NCBI GenBank assembly: GCA_934218695.1 | Contig: CAKQDA010000008.1 | Span: 25,762-89,761 of the forward strand | Direction of reading: 5' to 3' | Length of the DNA stretch: 64,000 nt | DNA from: an uncultured Succinivibrio sp. | GTDB taxonomy: Bacteria > Pseudomonadota > Gammaproteobacteria > Enterobacterales > Succinivibrionaceae | Part shown: positions 27,592 to 36,920 of the stretch, in pieces | Layout of the letters: each line of letters opens with the position of its first letter | Numbering within the stretch: position 1 is the first letter of the stretch | The notes under the pieces: generated by a model | Database searches by the model: none | The model's input: only the letters and a program-made list of their open reading frames with translations | Told to the model about the DNA's origin: nothing | Made by a program: the position numbers and the translations under genes

Positions 27592-27630
27592 CAAAAACAA
27601 AAGGAACATTCATGTTCTGAGTGTTCCTTA
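27592..27630 (-). terminator. Terminator of the dacA-ybeD-sanA transcript
   Basis: On the minus strand AAGGAACA and TGTTCCTT form an 8-bp stem, followed by TTGTTTTTG. It lies 50 bases beyond the sanA-like stop, separating it from the nitrilase gene. Confidence 0.8.
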
Positions 27631-27679
27631 ATGCTTTATCCAAACTGAAAAATTAGACCGTATCAGAAAGATTTACTTT

Positions 27680-28813
27680 CTAGTAATAATCCCATGGATC
27701 GCCGTTGAACTTTTTGATGTCCTTACGCACTCTGCGAGGCTTTTTAGCAGGCTTTTTCTCTGTCTGTACAGAGATATCATCAGATTGAACCTCAACAGGA
27801 TCAATATATGTAGTATTGCTGTTTCCTGCATTAAGGCTCTCTGATGCCACTTCTGAAGCCTGTTCCAGGGCTTCATTCTGCTCTTCAGAGAGTATTTCAT
27901 TCTGCTCACGGGTTACTTCCTGTGAATTCTGAGAATAGTCATACTCGACTTCAAGTCTTTCCTGATGTGCTTTTATCTGCTTTGCTGTATCACTAAGATG
28001 TTTTGCAACAGGCTCAAATTTGGCTATCAGAGCAGCCTGACGCAACTGAGCTGCGCTGTCAGTCAGCTGTTTTAAAGGAGAGGTCATCTTTTTAGGTTTG
28101 CTTGACAGCTCTTTTGGCAGAGCACTCTTTCCTATGCTCTCAGGTTTTCCGAGAAACTTTGGCTGTGAATCAAGAATATAGACATCAAAAACACACTTGA
28201 TCCTGGCAAAGAACTCTCTGATACCAATGCGGTTTATAAAACCTGATGAAGGATTGATGGCGTTGAATCCCACCGCCTTCAGATCATACCTGTCAGCTAT
28301 AAACAGAGCTCTTTCGTTCTGAAAACCCTGTGAGATAAAGGTTGCAGATTTTAAAAGAAACACTTTTCTGGCTCTTATAACAGAATCTAGCGTACTGATA
28401 CCCGCAAAATCAAAAACAATTCTTTCTGCAGGAACTCCTGCTTTGACCAGAGCTCTTTTCATGAGACGAGGCTCATTGTAAGATTCGTGGCGGTTGTCTC
28501 CTGACACCAGAATGTAATCAATTTTACCCGACTTAAAGAGCTGAGATGCAGCCATGATCCTGTAGGTAAAAAACTCATTCGGAGCCCCACTTGATCCAAG
28601 AGGAGAGGTTCCGAACAGCACACCTACTTTATTGTAGGGAATTTTATCGATGCTCTCATAGGTTTTAAAAGCATAGCTTGAGATCCTAAAACAGCTCAGA
28701 ACAACGAACAGAATTCCTGCAACTAAAGCTAAAGCTGCCAGATAACATGTTGCGCTTAAAAAGCGGGACATGTCAGATGAGAACTTTAAGTCATTTTGAT
28801 CTTTGTGTGACAC
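27680..28813 (-). CDS. sanA: SanA-like DUF218 envelope protein with a C-terminal extension
   Basis: Inner-membrane protein with one N-terminal membrane segment (about residues 18-42) and a DUF218 domain. Family matches to E. coli SanA include VGVLFGTSPLGSSG, ILVSGDNRHESYNEP, GISTLDSVIRARKVF and IREFFARIKCVFDVYIL. SanA affects barrier function and vancomycin resistance. This protein is 377 residues against about 240 in E. coli; the extra ~140 are charged and coiled-coil-like, ending KKPRRVRKDIKKFNGDPWDYY. GTG start at 28813 with AGGA upstream. It follows ybeD by 27 bases, in the place where lipB sits in E. coli. Confidence 0.8.
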   Translation of the reverse strand: MSHKDQNDLKFSSDMSRFLSATCYLAALALVAGILFVVLSCFRISSYAFKTYESIDKIPYNKVGVLFGTSPLGSSGAPNEFFTYRIMAASQLFKSGKIDYILVSGDNRHESYNEPRLMKRALVKAGVPAERIVFDFAGISTLDSVIRARKVFLLKSATFISQGFQNERALFIADRYDLKAVGFNAINPSSGFINRIGIREFFARIKCVFDVYILDSQPKFLGKPESIGKSALPKELSSKPKKMTSPLKQLTDSAAQLRQAALIAKFEPVAKHLSDTAKQIKAHQERLEVEYDYSQNSQEVTREQNEILSEEQNEALEQASEVASESLNAGNSNTTYIDPVEVQSDDISVQTEKKPAKKPRRVRKDIKKFNGDPWDYY

Positions 28814-28840
28814 TTTATATCCTGGTAAACAGTCCTTTAA

Positions 28841-29125
28841 TTAGAGTACGTGCTTTACGCAGTCAAGAGCACCTATCTTCTGATAGAGTGCTTTGAGATT
28901 TTCCGGTGTGGTTACCTTTACCGGTACGGTGTAAGACACATAGTTTCCCTTTGAACTTTTACGTGGAGGATCTGTTATTTCCTTCATTCCGTCCTTTTCA
29001 ACCGTATCTATGACCTTTTTTATCTCGCCGATAGAGTTTACAACGGTAGAGTCAACAATTACTCTGAATCCTACTACAGAAGGGAACTTAATCAGTTCTT
29101 CTAGCTTTTTGTAATCGTCAGCCAT
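28841..29125 (-). CDS. ybeD: DUF493 family protein YbeD
   Basis: Small cytoplasmic protein of 94 residues with an alpha-beta fold like a regulatory ACT domain. FPSVVGFRVIV, GNYVSYTVPVKV and the closing KALYQKIGALDCVKHVL match YbeD, which ends in VL. AAGGA precedes the ATG. It lies directly after dacA, as in E. coli. Confidence 0.92.
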   Translation of the reverse strand: MADDYKKLEELIKFPSVVGFRVIVDSTVVNSIGEIKKVIDTVEKDGMKEITDPPRKSSKGNYVSYTVPVKVTTPENLKALYQKIGALDCVKHVL

Positions 29126-29165
29126 CTTTTATCCTTAAATGCTGTTTATTACGTGATTCTGCAGG

Positions 29166-30452
29166 CTATTTCTGCTCTGCGACTTCTTCGTCATCTGAAC
29201 TGAAGAACAGACAAACCTTATCCCACATTTTTCCGAAGAAACCGCCCTCTTCGATATCCTGTGCTGACACTAACGGTACAGAACTGATTATCCTGTTATC
29301 CAGTTTAACGTCAATAACACCAAGCTCATCGCCCTTCTTTAAAGGGGCCACAAAAGTGCTGCGCTTGAGTTTGTAGCTTAGCTTCAGATCATTCTGTCTG
29401 CCTCGTGGAATTAATAGGTTCAGATCCTTTGCAATTACAAGATCAACCTTACTCTGCTTACCCATTCTTACATCTCTGTTTAACAGAGGCTTGTTTGCCT
29501 GTACAGGAGTGTAAAGCTGGAAGTACCTGAATCCGTATGTGAGCAGGGCCTTATTGTAGTTGGCACGCAACTTTTCTGACTTGGCTCCGATCACAGCTGC
29601 AACCAGACGCATGTTGTCATTTACTGCAGATGTCACTAGGTTATAGCCGACCTGAGAGAGGTGTCCTGTCTTAATACCGTCAACTTTCATTGAGTTATCC
29701 CATAACAGACGGTTACGGTTGTATTGTCTGATTCCGTTGAAGGTAAACTCCTTCTGTGAATAGATAGGGTACTCATCAGGTAAATCTCTGATGATTGCAC
29801 GACCTAACAGTGCCATGTCATAGGCTGATGAATAGTTCATCTCGTCAAATAGTCCATGGACGTTTGAAAAGTGTGTATCCTTTAAACCTAGCTGTGATGC
29901 ATAATTGTTCATCACTGACACGAAGCCTTCCTGTGTACCGGCAAGATGAATTGCCATCGCCACGCATGCATCATTTCCTGACTGAATAATAATGCCGCGT
30001 ACCAGATCGCCTACCTTAATGGTTTTGCCAACTTCGATGAACATCTTTGATGAGTCGGTATATTTCTTTGACCAGGCATCCTCGGTAATGGTTACATTAT
30101 CATCCATATGCAGACGGCCGGCCTTGAGTTCCATACCGATAACGTATGCTGTCATCATCTTTGTAAGTGAGGCTGGCCAGATTTTTTCATGGGCATTCTG
30201 TTCGCAGATCACACGACCTGAGTAATAGTCCATTAAAACCCATGACTGAGCTTCAAACTGAGGTGGTTCTGGGACTACGATAGGTGCCGGTGCCACACCA
30301 TGAGCTTGAGAGGCTGCAGGAGCGGTTCCGTTTTGAGCCTTTACAACTGCAAAAGGATCCGGAATTGCATCATCTGCAAAGGCACCTGATACTGAAACAG
30401 AGCTTAATGCTAGTGCTACTAGTGAAATCTTTAAAGTATTCTTAACTGACAT
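29166..30452 (-). CDS. dacA: D-alanyl-D-alanine carboxypeptidase (PBP5/6 type)
   Basis: Trims the terminal D-Ala from peptidoglycan pentapeptides in the periplasm. A signal peptide ends near AFA-DD (residue 27). Active-site motifs: WPASLTKMMT (SxxK, near residue 95), IIQSGNDACVAMA (SxN) and DGIKTGHLSQVG (KTG). The C-terminal segment GGFFGKMWDKVCLFF is the amphipathic helix that anchors PBP5 to the membrane. It carries a Pro/Ala-rich insertion of about 30 residues after the signal peptide. AGGAA precedes the ATG. It continues the rodA-mltB-rlpA cluster. Confidence 0.95.
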   Translation of the reverse strand: MSVKNTLKISLVALALSSVSVSGAFADDAIPDPFAVVKAQNGTAPAASQAHGVAPAPIVVPEPPQFEAQSWVLMDYYSGRVICEQNAHEKIWPASLTKMMTAYVIGMELKAGRLHMDDNVTITEDAWSKKYTDSSKMFIEVGKTIKVGDLVRGIIIQSGNDACVAMAIHLAGTQEGFVSVMNNYASQLGLKDTHFSNVHGLFDEMNYSSAYDMALLGRAIIRDLPDEYPIYSQKEFTFNGIRQYNRNRLLWDNSMKVDGIKTGHLSQVGYNLVTSAVNDNMRLVAAVIGAKSEKLRANYNKALLTYGFRYFQLYTPVQANKPLLNRDVRMGKQSKVDLVIAKDLNLLIPRGRQNDLKLSYKLKRSTFVAPLKKGDELGVIDVKLDNRIISSVPLVSAQDIEEGGFFGKMWDKVCLFFSSDDEEVAEQK

Positions 30453-30563
30453 TTTGAGTTCCTGATAACAATTTATTTAATCAGTTTTAAAATCTGTTTT
30501 AAGTGTTTACTCTATTTTTATACAGAGTAACATCTAGAGTGTTTTAATTTTAATTACTTAATT

Positions 30564-31592
30564 TTAAAACTTTTTTATAAAACAATCACTATAACCTTTT
30601 CTTTTTAGAGTGTTCATGGCGCTGCGTGCTGTAGATTCTGACAATGGGCCTACAAGTACACGGTTGATATTTCCATCCTTTGCGATAATAACAGGGTAGG
30701 AGATCTTGCCTGAAACGTTTGATTTTATCTCTTCGGCCATCTTGTCTGAATTGCATGCCACAAGCTGAATGTAACTGTTGCCTCCTGACAGAGCTTTTGC
30801 TGATACATAACCTGAACCTGCTGCGCCAGCGTTATTAAAGACATTGTCTGAGACATAACTGTTCAGTCTGGTGTAGATCTTTTTGGTTCTGTTTGAAGCA
30901 TAGGACTTAATACCTGTTTTTACAGAAGATCCTGTACCCCATGACCCCCGAGAGGTGCCTGATGACGGACTGATGTTATATCCTGCCGGTGTTCCCACTG
31001 CATTGGCGTAGGTGCCGGATGGATTTACCTTTATAAGCTCAATTCTGACCTTTGAGGTGCCGGTGCCGATCATGCCGATGGCTCGTGCCGATCCTTCTGA
31101 CAGGTCAAGAATTCTTGTGCCGACAAACGGTCCGCGGTCATTGACTCTTACAATGACCTTCTTTCCGTTTCTTAAATTTGTAACTTTAAGGTATGAAGGC
31201 AGAGGCAGGTTTTTATGGGCTGCAGTATAACCCTTCTGGTTATAAACCTCACCGTTTGAGGTTTTTTTACCGTTAAAACCGGGACCGTACCACGAAGCAG
31301 TACCTTCCTCTATATAGGAAGTGGCTCCATTCCAAATCATGTAGTTTTTGCCAAGGACTGTATAATCGTTATTACATCCTCCGGTTCTCTGGGATTCGTA
31401 GACAGGTTTTGCTCCACCGATCCCCTGAATATTAACCTTTTCCTTTTGAGGCATAGGCCTGGTTCTGTCTGGTCCCGTTCCATAGGTATAGCCGCCTCCT
31501 GCAGAACCGTGTCCTGTTGAGGAACAACCTGAAAGAACTGATATTATGGATAAACAGAAAACACTTAACAGTGCGAATTTATTTTTAATCAA
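30564..31592 (-). CDS. rlpA: Septal ring lytic transglycosylase RlpA
   Basis: Outer-membrane lipoprotein that cuts naked glycan strands at division sites. The lipobox VLSGC is near residue 22. The double-psi beta-barrel domain (about 98-195) holds GTASWYGPGF, TSNGEVYNQ, AAHKNLPLP and VRVNDRGPF. A Ser/Gly-rich linker follows, then a C-terminal SPOR domain (SYIQLVACNSDKMAEE to the end). The start is TTG at 31592 with AGGAG upstream; it overlaps the mltB stop by 4 bases. Confidence 0.93.
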   Translation of the reverse strand: MIKNKFALLSVFCLSIISVLSGCSSTGHGSAGGGYTYGTGPDRTRPMPQKEKVNIQGIGGAKPVYESQRTGGCNNDYTVLGKNYMIWNGATSYIEEGTASWYGPGFNGKKTSNGEVYNQKGYTAAHKNLPLPSYLKVTNLRNGKKVIVRVNDRGPFVGTRILDLSEGSARAIGMIGTGTSKVRIELIKVNPSGTYANAVGTPAGYNISPSSGTSRGSWGTGSSVKTGIKSYASNRTKKIYTRLNSYVSDNVFNNAGAAGSGYVSAKALSGGNSYIQLVACNSDKMAEEIKSNVSGKISYPVIIAKDGNINRVLVGPLSESTARSAMNTLKRKGYSDCFIKKF

Positions 31593-32596
31593 GGAATTCT
31601 GCTCCTGTGAGGAACCTCAATGCCACGTTGCATTTTTATCCTGTCTACGTTCATTGCAATGAATTCAGACAGCTCAAAAACTGCTCTGGCATATAATGGA
31701 GAGGTGTTATAACGCATAATTGTGTTAAAGTTGTTAAGACCTACGACATAACCTTTACTTCCATTTTCAAGATCATAGCCGAAGAGTCTTACTTTCTGAC
31801 CTTTGGACAGGTTTACTTTGGTTGTGGCTCCTGATGCATAAAGTTCCTCAACTGTTAAATTCCACTGTTTTTTCATCAGATCATTCACACTGGCGTTGTG
31901 AGGATGTACCCCATAGCAGATGCCTCTTCCTGTCTGCCAGCCGTGGCCCTTAAAGTAATTTGCAACAGAGCCTATGGCATCTTCCTTATCGGTAAACAGA
32001 TTGATGTGACCGTCTCCGTCAAAATCCACAGCGTAATCAATATATGCTGAAGGCATGAACTGACCCATGCCCATGGCTCCTGCATAAGATCCTCTGATAC
32101 TGTCATAGGACCAGTTTTCACGATTTGCAAGATATACAAAACGTGCAAACTCTTTAGAAAAGAAAGCCTCTCTCTTAGGATAGTTAAACCCAAGAGTATA
32201 CAGAGCATCAAGTACCTTCCATGACCCCATGTTTTTGCCGAATAATGTTTCCACACCGATAATTGCACAGATAATTTCAGCAGGAACTCCATAAGTGTTC
32301 TGAGCTCTCAAAAGGGTCTTTTCATTTTCAAAATAGAAATTAACGCCAGCCTGAATTCTGGATACGGTAATAAAGATCTTTCGGTACTGCCACCATGGCT
32401 TTGCCTCGCCAGGTCTTGTGATTGCATCTATGATCTTCTGCTGATACACCGCCTGATTTAAGGCATCCTGCAATGATTCGACAGGAACCTTTGCAAAGGC
32501 TGCAAGCTCATTTAAATCAGCCGCATCAGTAGCTGCTGCACAAAGAGCTAGTGATAAAACAAGCGGTCTGACTGTCCTTTTTAGAAAATCTTTCAT
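31589..32596 (-). CDS. mltB: Lytic murein transglycosylase B
   Basis: Periplasmic enzyme cleaving the MurNAc-GlcNAc bond with formation of anhydro-MurNAc. GVETLFGKNMGSW holds the catalytic Glu (near residue 125). The blocks GAMGMGQFMPSAY and DFDGDGHINLF, then ANYFKGHGW, are typical of MltB. The N-terminal signal sequence contains ALC but not a proper lipobox, so it may be a soluble periplasmic form rather than a lipoprotein. 335 residues. Its position between rodA and rlpA is unlike E. coli, where mltB is elsewhere. It is translationally coupled to rlpA. Confidence 0.93.
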   Translation of the reverse strand: MKDFLKRTVRPLVLSLALCAAATDAADLNELAAFAKVPVESLQDALNQAVYQQKIIDAITRPGEAKPWWQYRKIFITVSRIQAGVNFYFENEKTLLRAQNTYGVPAEIICAIIGVETLFGKNMGSWKVLDALYTLGFNYPKREAFFSKEFARFVYLANRENWSYDSIRGSYAGAMGMGQFMPSAYIDYAVDFDGDGHINLFTDKEDAIGSVANYFKGHGWQTGRGICYGVHPHNASVNDLMKKQWNLTVEELYASGATTKVNLSKGQKVRLFGYDLENGSKGYVVGLNNFNTIMRYNTSPLYARAVFELSEFIAMNVDRIKMQRGIEVPHRSRIP

Positions 32597-32633
32597 GTAA
32601 AAGCTGCCCCCGGCAGTCTCCTTGTTCTCTATA

Positions 32634-33782
32634 TTAGTTTTCTCTGAAGAAATTTGTCTTTTTGTGAGTATGGATAGACATGATCATGCCAAAGCAGATT
32701 GTCAGCGTGATCATCGCTGTTCCTCCATAGCTGATTAATGGCAACGGTACACCCACCACAGGCAGAATTCCCGATACCATGCCGATATTTACAAAAATGT
32801 AGAACATAAAGGTAAAGGTAAAACTGCCACATAGAATTCTTTCAAAGTTATCTCTTGTCTGCAGGGTAATGAGTACACATCTGCCGATGATGAAACAGTA
32901 AAGAGACATAAGGATCAGAAAGCCCACAAGACCTGTTTCTTCGGACAGCACTGCAAATATAAAGTCTGTATGAGGTTCTGGCAGAAAGTCCAGCTGTGAC
33001 TGTGAGCCCTGAAGCCAGCCTTTGCCGTAAACTCCGCCTGAGCCAATAGCAATTTTGGACTGAATAATGTGATAACCCGCGCCTAAAGGATCTGATGACG
33101 GATCGAGCAGTGTGAAAACACGCTGTTTCTGATAATCGTGAAGTACAAAGTTCCACATTACAGGCAGAGCCGCAGCAGTTGCTCCAGCTCCCACAATGAT
33201 CCACCACCAGGATAGTCCGGCAATGAAAATAGCAATGAATCCTGCAACTGCAACCAGGGATGCTGTACCCAGATCAGGCTGCATCAGAATTAAAACTGTA
33301 GGCATGCCAACTATAACAAAGGCGATGATGGTGTTTAAAATCTTAGGAGGCAGGCTACCTTTGGATAAAAAGGTTGCAACCATAAGAGGCATAACAACCT
33401 TAAAGATTTCTGAAGGCTGGATCCTCACTATGCCCAGATTCAGCCAACGCTGGGCTCCTTTTGAAATGTCTCCGAAAAGCTCTACCAGAACAAGCAGGAT
33501 AAGCCCTAAGATATACAGATAAACCGAGAGCTTGGCGTAGTAGCGCGGAGGGATCTGAGCTACGGCAATCATCAGAAGAAAGGCTGCACCAGTTCTTGTG
33601 ACCTGCCTTGTCAGCATGTCAATCTCCTGTCCTGAAGCTGAGTAGAGGACGAATAATGAAAAGCATAAAGCCAGAAACAGTCCGAACAGTAAAGGTAAAT
33701 CAACATGGTGTTTGGAGAAAAAAGTTCCCTGAACCCTGTTGGCGTTTACCTGGCTTAATGTTGTTTTGTCTTTTGATGTCAT
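32634..33782 (-). CDS. mrdB: Peptidoglycan glycosyltransferase RodA
   Basis: SEDS-family polytopic membrane enzyme that polymerises glycan for cell elongation, working with PBP2. About ten membrane helices; family motifs QPDLGTASLVAVAG, HTDFIFAVLSEETGLVGF and the C-terminal LPLISYGGTAM. About 382 residues from the ATG at 33782, which lies one base after the mrdA stop; an ORF extension to 33815 would run into mrdA and is not used. Confidence 0.96.
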   Translation of the reverse strand: MTSKDKTTLSQVNANRVQGTFFSKHHVDLPLLFGLFLALCFSLFVLYSASGQEIDMLTRQVTRTGAAFLLMIAVAQIPPRYYAKLSVYLYILGLILLVLVELFGDISKGAQRWLNLGIVRIQPSEIFKVVMPLMVATFLSKGSLPPKILNTIIAFVIVGMPTVLILMQPDLGTASLVAVAGFIAIFIAGLSWWWIIVGAGATAAALPVMWNFVLHDYQKQRVFTLLDPSSDPLGAGYHIIQSKIAIGSGGVYGKGWLQGSQSQLDFLPEPHTDFIFAVLSEETGLVGFLILMSLYCFIIGRCVLITLQTRDNFERILCGSFTFTFMFYIFVNIGMVSGILPVVGVPLPLISYGGTAMITLTICFGMIMSIHTHKKTNFFREN

Positions 33783-33783
33783 T

Positions 33784-35799
33784 CTACTGAAGTACCACGC
33801 TTCCACCCATACCAAACTTTACCACCTGAGGATTTGGATCTCCCATATAGCCGTTAGGGTACAGGTCCAGTAAATATTTATCGATAATTGCTCTTGCAAC
33901 AGGAGCCGCCTTTGTGGAACCGCCGCCTTCATTCTCGAGAATTACCGCAACTAGAATTCTTGGATGCTTAAACGGAGCATAGGCGACAAACAGAGCGTTA
34001 TCACGGTGTTCCACCTTCAGTCTGCTTGCATTGTATTTTTCGCCCTGTTTAATCGATACAACCTGTGCTGTTCCTGACTTGCCTGCCGCTTTGTATTTTG
34101 CTCCGAAGAATGCTCTTCTGCCTGTACCTTCAGGACCGTTTACCACCAGATACATGCCGGTTCTGCAGGCTTCAAAGTACTTTGGATCCTTAATCTTTAA
34201 ATTGTCCAGTGGCTCCTGCTGCTGATACTGACTTACCTTTCCAGTGACAGGATCAGACACTTCCTTTAAAAGATGCGGAGTTCTTGTAACACCGTAGTTG
34301 GCAAGAGTTGAATGTGCCTTGGCAAGCTGCATCAGTGTTGATGTCCAGTAACCCTGACCGATGCCGATAGGTACGGTATCTCCAAGGTGCCATGGCTGAC
34401 GGAATCTGTTTCTCTTCCAGTCACGGCTTGGATTGATACCAAGAGACTCTTCGGACAGATCAATACCGGTTTTTCTGCCAAAACCGTAACGGTCTAGGTA
34501 GTCATGAATTCTATTAATACCGGCCCTGTAAGCTAAATCATAGAAATATGTATCTGCAGAAATCTCAATTGCTCGGTACAGATCCATCCATCCGTGGCCC
34601 CAGGGACGCCAATCTCTGAACTGATGTGTAGAACCTGGCAGTTTAAAGTATGGAGGTCCAAAGAAAGATCCTCCTGGAGTAATCAGTCCTTCATTCAGAC
34701 CCATTAGGCACATCAGAGGTTTTACCGTTGAGGCCGGTGCATATCCACCCTGAGTAGCTCTGTTGATCAGAGGGTGTCCCGGATTATTTAAAAGCCGTTG
34801 ATACTCTCCGCCTCGTATGCCTCTTACAAAAGGGTTTGGATCATAGCTGGGATTTGAGTACATCGCCAGGATCTCGCCGCTTGCAGGATCAATGGCAACT
34901 ACCGCTCCTTTCATCTTGCCGAAGATCTCCTGTGCATAGTACTGCAGTCTGATATCCAGCGTTAGAGTGATGTCCTTGCCAGGCTCTGGAGGATCAAAGT
35001 TTAAAGTTCTTACAACCTGACCGTGGCTGTTAACTTCAACCTTTGAGGAGCCGGTAACCCCGTGCAGGTAATCCTCATAGTATTTTTCAATACCGAGTTT
35101 ACCTATTTCGGTGGAGCCCTCGTAGTTGTCGATCTTGCCTTCAGCCTCAAGTTTCTTGACATCATTTTGGTTGATTCTTGAAACATAGCCTGTTGTATGA
35201 GTCGTGATATCTGCAAAAGGGTAGTAGCGTTTCAGATTGGCCACAACCTGTGCATTCGGATAGCGGTATGAATTAACTGCAAAAGTGGCAATCTGCTCTT
35301 CAGATAAAAAGTTTGATAACTCTACTCCTGAAAATCGTTTTCTGGTTCTTGATTCAGCCAGAAGTCGCTTAACGTCCTTTTCTGATAAAGACAGGGTAAG
35401 GAGCCTGTTCAAGTCGCGAATGGTCTGTTCAGTATTTATCTGCTTGTTCGGAAATATCACCAGATGATAAACAGGGGAGTTTTCTGCCAGAACCACATGG
35501 TTTCTGTCATAGATGATGCCTCGTGGAGGAACTACAGGCATTACTTTGATTCTGTTTTCATTTGATCTGGTCTGATAGTCATTAAAGGAAATGATCTGCA
35601 GATAGTAGAGGTTGCAGAAAAGCACTACCACCATAAGAATGGAGATACCAACACAAATAAAAACTCTTGAACGAAAAACGCTGCTTTCTAATTCCTCATT
35701 GTGCGCCCTATTGTCCGACTTGTTTGAAGAATTTTTCTTTTCATTTTTTGAGCTGAAAAGGGCACGCTCTTTGCGTTTTTTACTGCTACTGAAAAACAA
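33784..35799 (-). CDS. mrdA: Peptidoglycan transpeptidase PBP2
   Basis: Class B penicillin-binding protein that crosslinks peptidoglycan in the elongasome with RodA. One N-terminal membrane helix (about residues 37-60) precedes the dimerisation domain. Active-site motifs: GYAPASTVKPLMCL (SxxK), EISADTYFYD (SxD) and AAGKSGTAQV (KSGT). The 671 residues include a Lys/Ser/Asn-rich cytoplasmic tail of about 35 residues. The start is a TTG at 35799 without a clear ribosome site, so the exact N-terminus is uncertain. Confidence 0.95.
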   Translation of the reverse strand: MFFSSSKKRKERALFSSKNEKKNSSNKSDNRAHNEELESSVFRSRVFICVGISILMVVVLFCNLYYLQIISFNDYQTRSNENRIKVMPVVPPRGIIYDRNHVVLAENSPVYHLVIFPNKQINTEQTIRDLNRLLTLSLSEKDVKRLLAESRTRKRFSGVELSNFLSEEQIATFAVNSYRYPNAQVVANLKRYYPFADITTHTTGYVSRINQNDVKKLEAEGKIDNYEGSTEIGKLGIEKYYEDYLHGVTGSSKVEVNSHGQVVRTLNFDPPEPGKDITLTLDIRLQYYAQEIFGKMKGAVVAIDPASGEILAMYSNPSYDPNPFVRGIRGGEYQRLLNNPGHPLINRATQGGYAPASTVKPLMCLMGLNEGLITPGGSFFGPPYFKLPGSTHQFRDWRPWGHGWMDLYRAIEISADTYFYDLAYRAGINRIHDYLDRYGFGRKTGIDLSEESLGINPSRDWKRNRFRQPWHLGDTVPIGIGQGYWTSTLMQLAKAHSTLANYGVTRTPHLLKEVSDPVTGKVSQYQQQEPLDNLKIKDPKYFEACRTGMYLVVNGPEGTGRRAFFGAKYKAAGKSGTAQVVSIKQGEKYNASRLKVEHRDNALFVAYAPFKHPRILVAVILENEGGGSTKAAPVARAIIDKYLLDLYPNGYMGDPNPQVVKFGMGGSVVLQ

Positions 35800-36000
35800 C
35801 TTTTGACTCTGTTTTTGTAATAATTCTGCTTAATAAATTTATTCTGATTACGGTCTATGCTTTTTTAATCTGGTATTGTAGCGTTTTGCTTTAAAAATAT
35901 CTTTGAAAAATGTCTTTTTTTACGAAAAAAGTTAACTTTTCTGAAATTCTGAAATATTAAAGGCCTGTATGCGGTAAAACAGCTGAACCTTAAGACTTGC

Positions 36001-36471
36001 CTATGCTCTGTGATACGGAAGATTAGCGTATATGCTGTATCCTCTATAAACAGTTTCCGCCAGAAACACTCTTACCAGAGGATGAGGCAGAGTTAATTTT
36101 GACAGAGACCACATCTCATTGGCCTTTTGTCTCACCTCATCAGTAAGACCGTTAGGTCCGCCTACAATAAGCACTACATCCATACCCAGAGACTGCCATG
36201 ATCCAACCTTTTCTCCCATCTCGCAGGATGTGTACTGCCTGCCTCTTTCATCTAAGGCAATGATATAAGCTTTTTTAGGTAAAGCTTCTAGAATCAGCTT
36301 TGCCTCCATCTCCTTTGCTTTTTCCTCTGAACCCCTGCCGTTTCTTCTGACAGGAGGAATTTCCTCAAGAACAAGCTTCATTTCAGAAGGAAAACGCTTC
36401 TGATAATCGTTAAAACCTTCCTGAACCCATCCTGGCATCTTGGTGCCTACAGCAAGCAGAATAATCTTCAT
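36001..36471 (-). CDS. rlmH: 23S rRNA pseudouridine-1915 N3-methyltransferase
   Basis: SPOUT methylase acting on pseudouridine 1915 of 23S rRNA in the 70S ribosome. MKIILLAVGTKMPGWVQEGF at the start, VVLIVGGPNGL near residue 100 and the C-terminal SLSKLTLPHPLVRVFLAE...YHRA match RlmH. 156 residues from the ATG at 36471; a TTG at 36510 would add 13 atypical residues. Order holA-nadD-rsfS-rlmH-mrdA is conserved. Confidence 0.96.
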   Translation of the reverse strand: MKIILLAVGTKMPGWVQEGFNDYQKRFPSEMKLVLEEIPPVRRNGRGSEEKAKEMEAKLILEALPKKAYIIALDERGRQYTSCEMGEKVGSWQSLGMDVVLIVGGPNGLTDEVRQKANEMWSLSKLTLPHPLVRVFLAETVYRGYSIYANLPYHRA

Positions 36472-36524
36472 GTAACTGCAAAACCTTTTTTCTGGAGTCT
36501 TATTCTCCAATCAGTAAATATTTA

Positions 36525-36893
36525 TTACTCCTGATTACCACTTGCAATGCAGCGGTAAAGATCGTCAAGTTCATAACGTTCACGAACCTCCTGCTGCATA
36601 ATGTGGATCATGAGAGTTCCTGTATCCACGATTACCCATTCACCTAAAGCTTCACCAGATACTCTGATCTGCTTTAAACCGTCCTTATAGAGAGTATCAA
36701 CCAATCTTTGTGCGATAGCGCTGACATGACGGTTTGAAGTTCCTGTGCAGATCATCATGTTGTCAGCAATGGATGAGTTGTTGTTCAAATCGATATTAAT
36801 AAGGTCATGAGCCTTGGAATCTTCAAGTGTTTTTACGCACTTCTCTATTAAAAGTTCTTTTTCCAAAATTGTTCCTAACTGTTCTGACTGCAT
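36525..36893 (-). CDS. rsfS: Ribosome silencing factor RsfS
   Basis: Binds L14 and blocks subunit joining during starvation. KAHDLINIDL followed by DNMMICTGTSNRHVSAIAQR, GEALGEWVIVDTG and the C-terminal YELDDLY are hallmarks. 122 residues is usual. It lies between nadD and rlmH on the same strand. Confidence 0.95.
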   Translation of the reverse strand: MQSEQLGTILEKELLIEKCVKTLEDSKAHDLINIDLNNNSSIADNMMICTGTSNRHVSAIAQRLVDTLYKDGLKQIRVSGEALGEWVIVDTGTLMIHIMQQEVRERYELDDLYRCIASGNQE

Positions 36894-36920
36894 TAAAGAT
36901 GTTTTAATGCAGGGTATAGT

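Noticed and set aside
30490..30540. TTACTCT/AGAGTAA inverted repeat between dacA and rlpA
   Set aside because: Only 7 bp, AT-rich, and no T-run on the transcribed strand; too weak to call.
35920..35946. AAAAGTTAACTTTT palindrome upstream of mrdA's 5' end
   Set aside because: Simple AT-rich dyad in an AT-rich gap downstream of no obvious signal; not distinguishable from chance.
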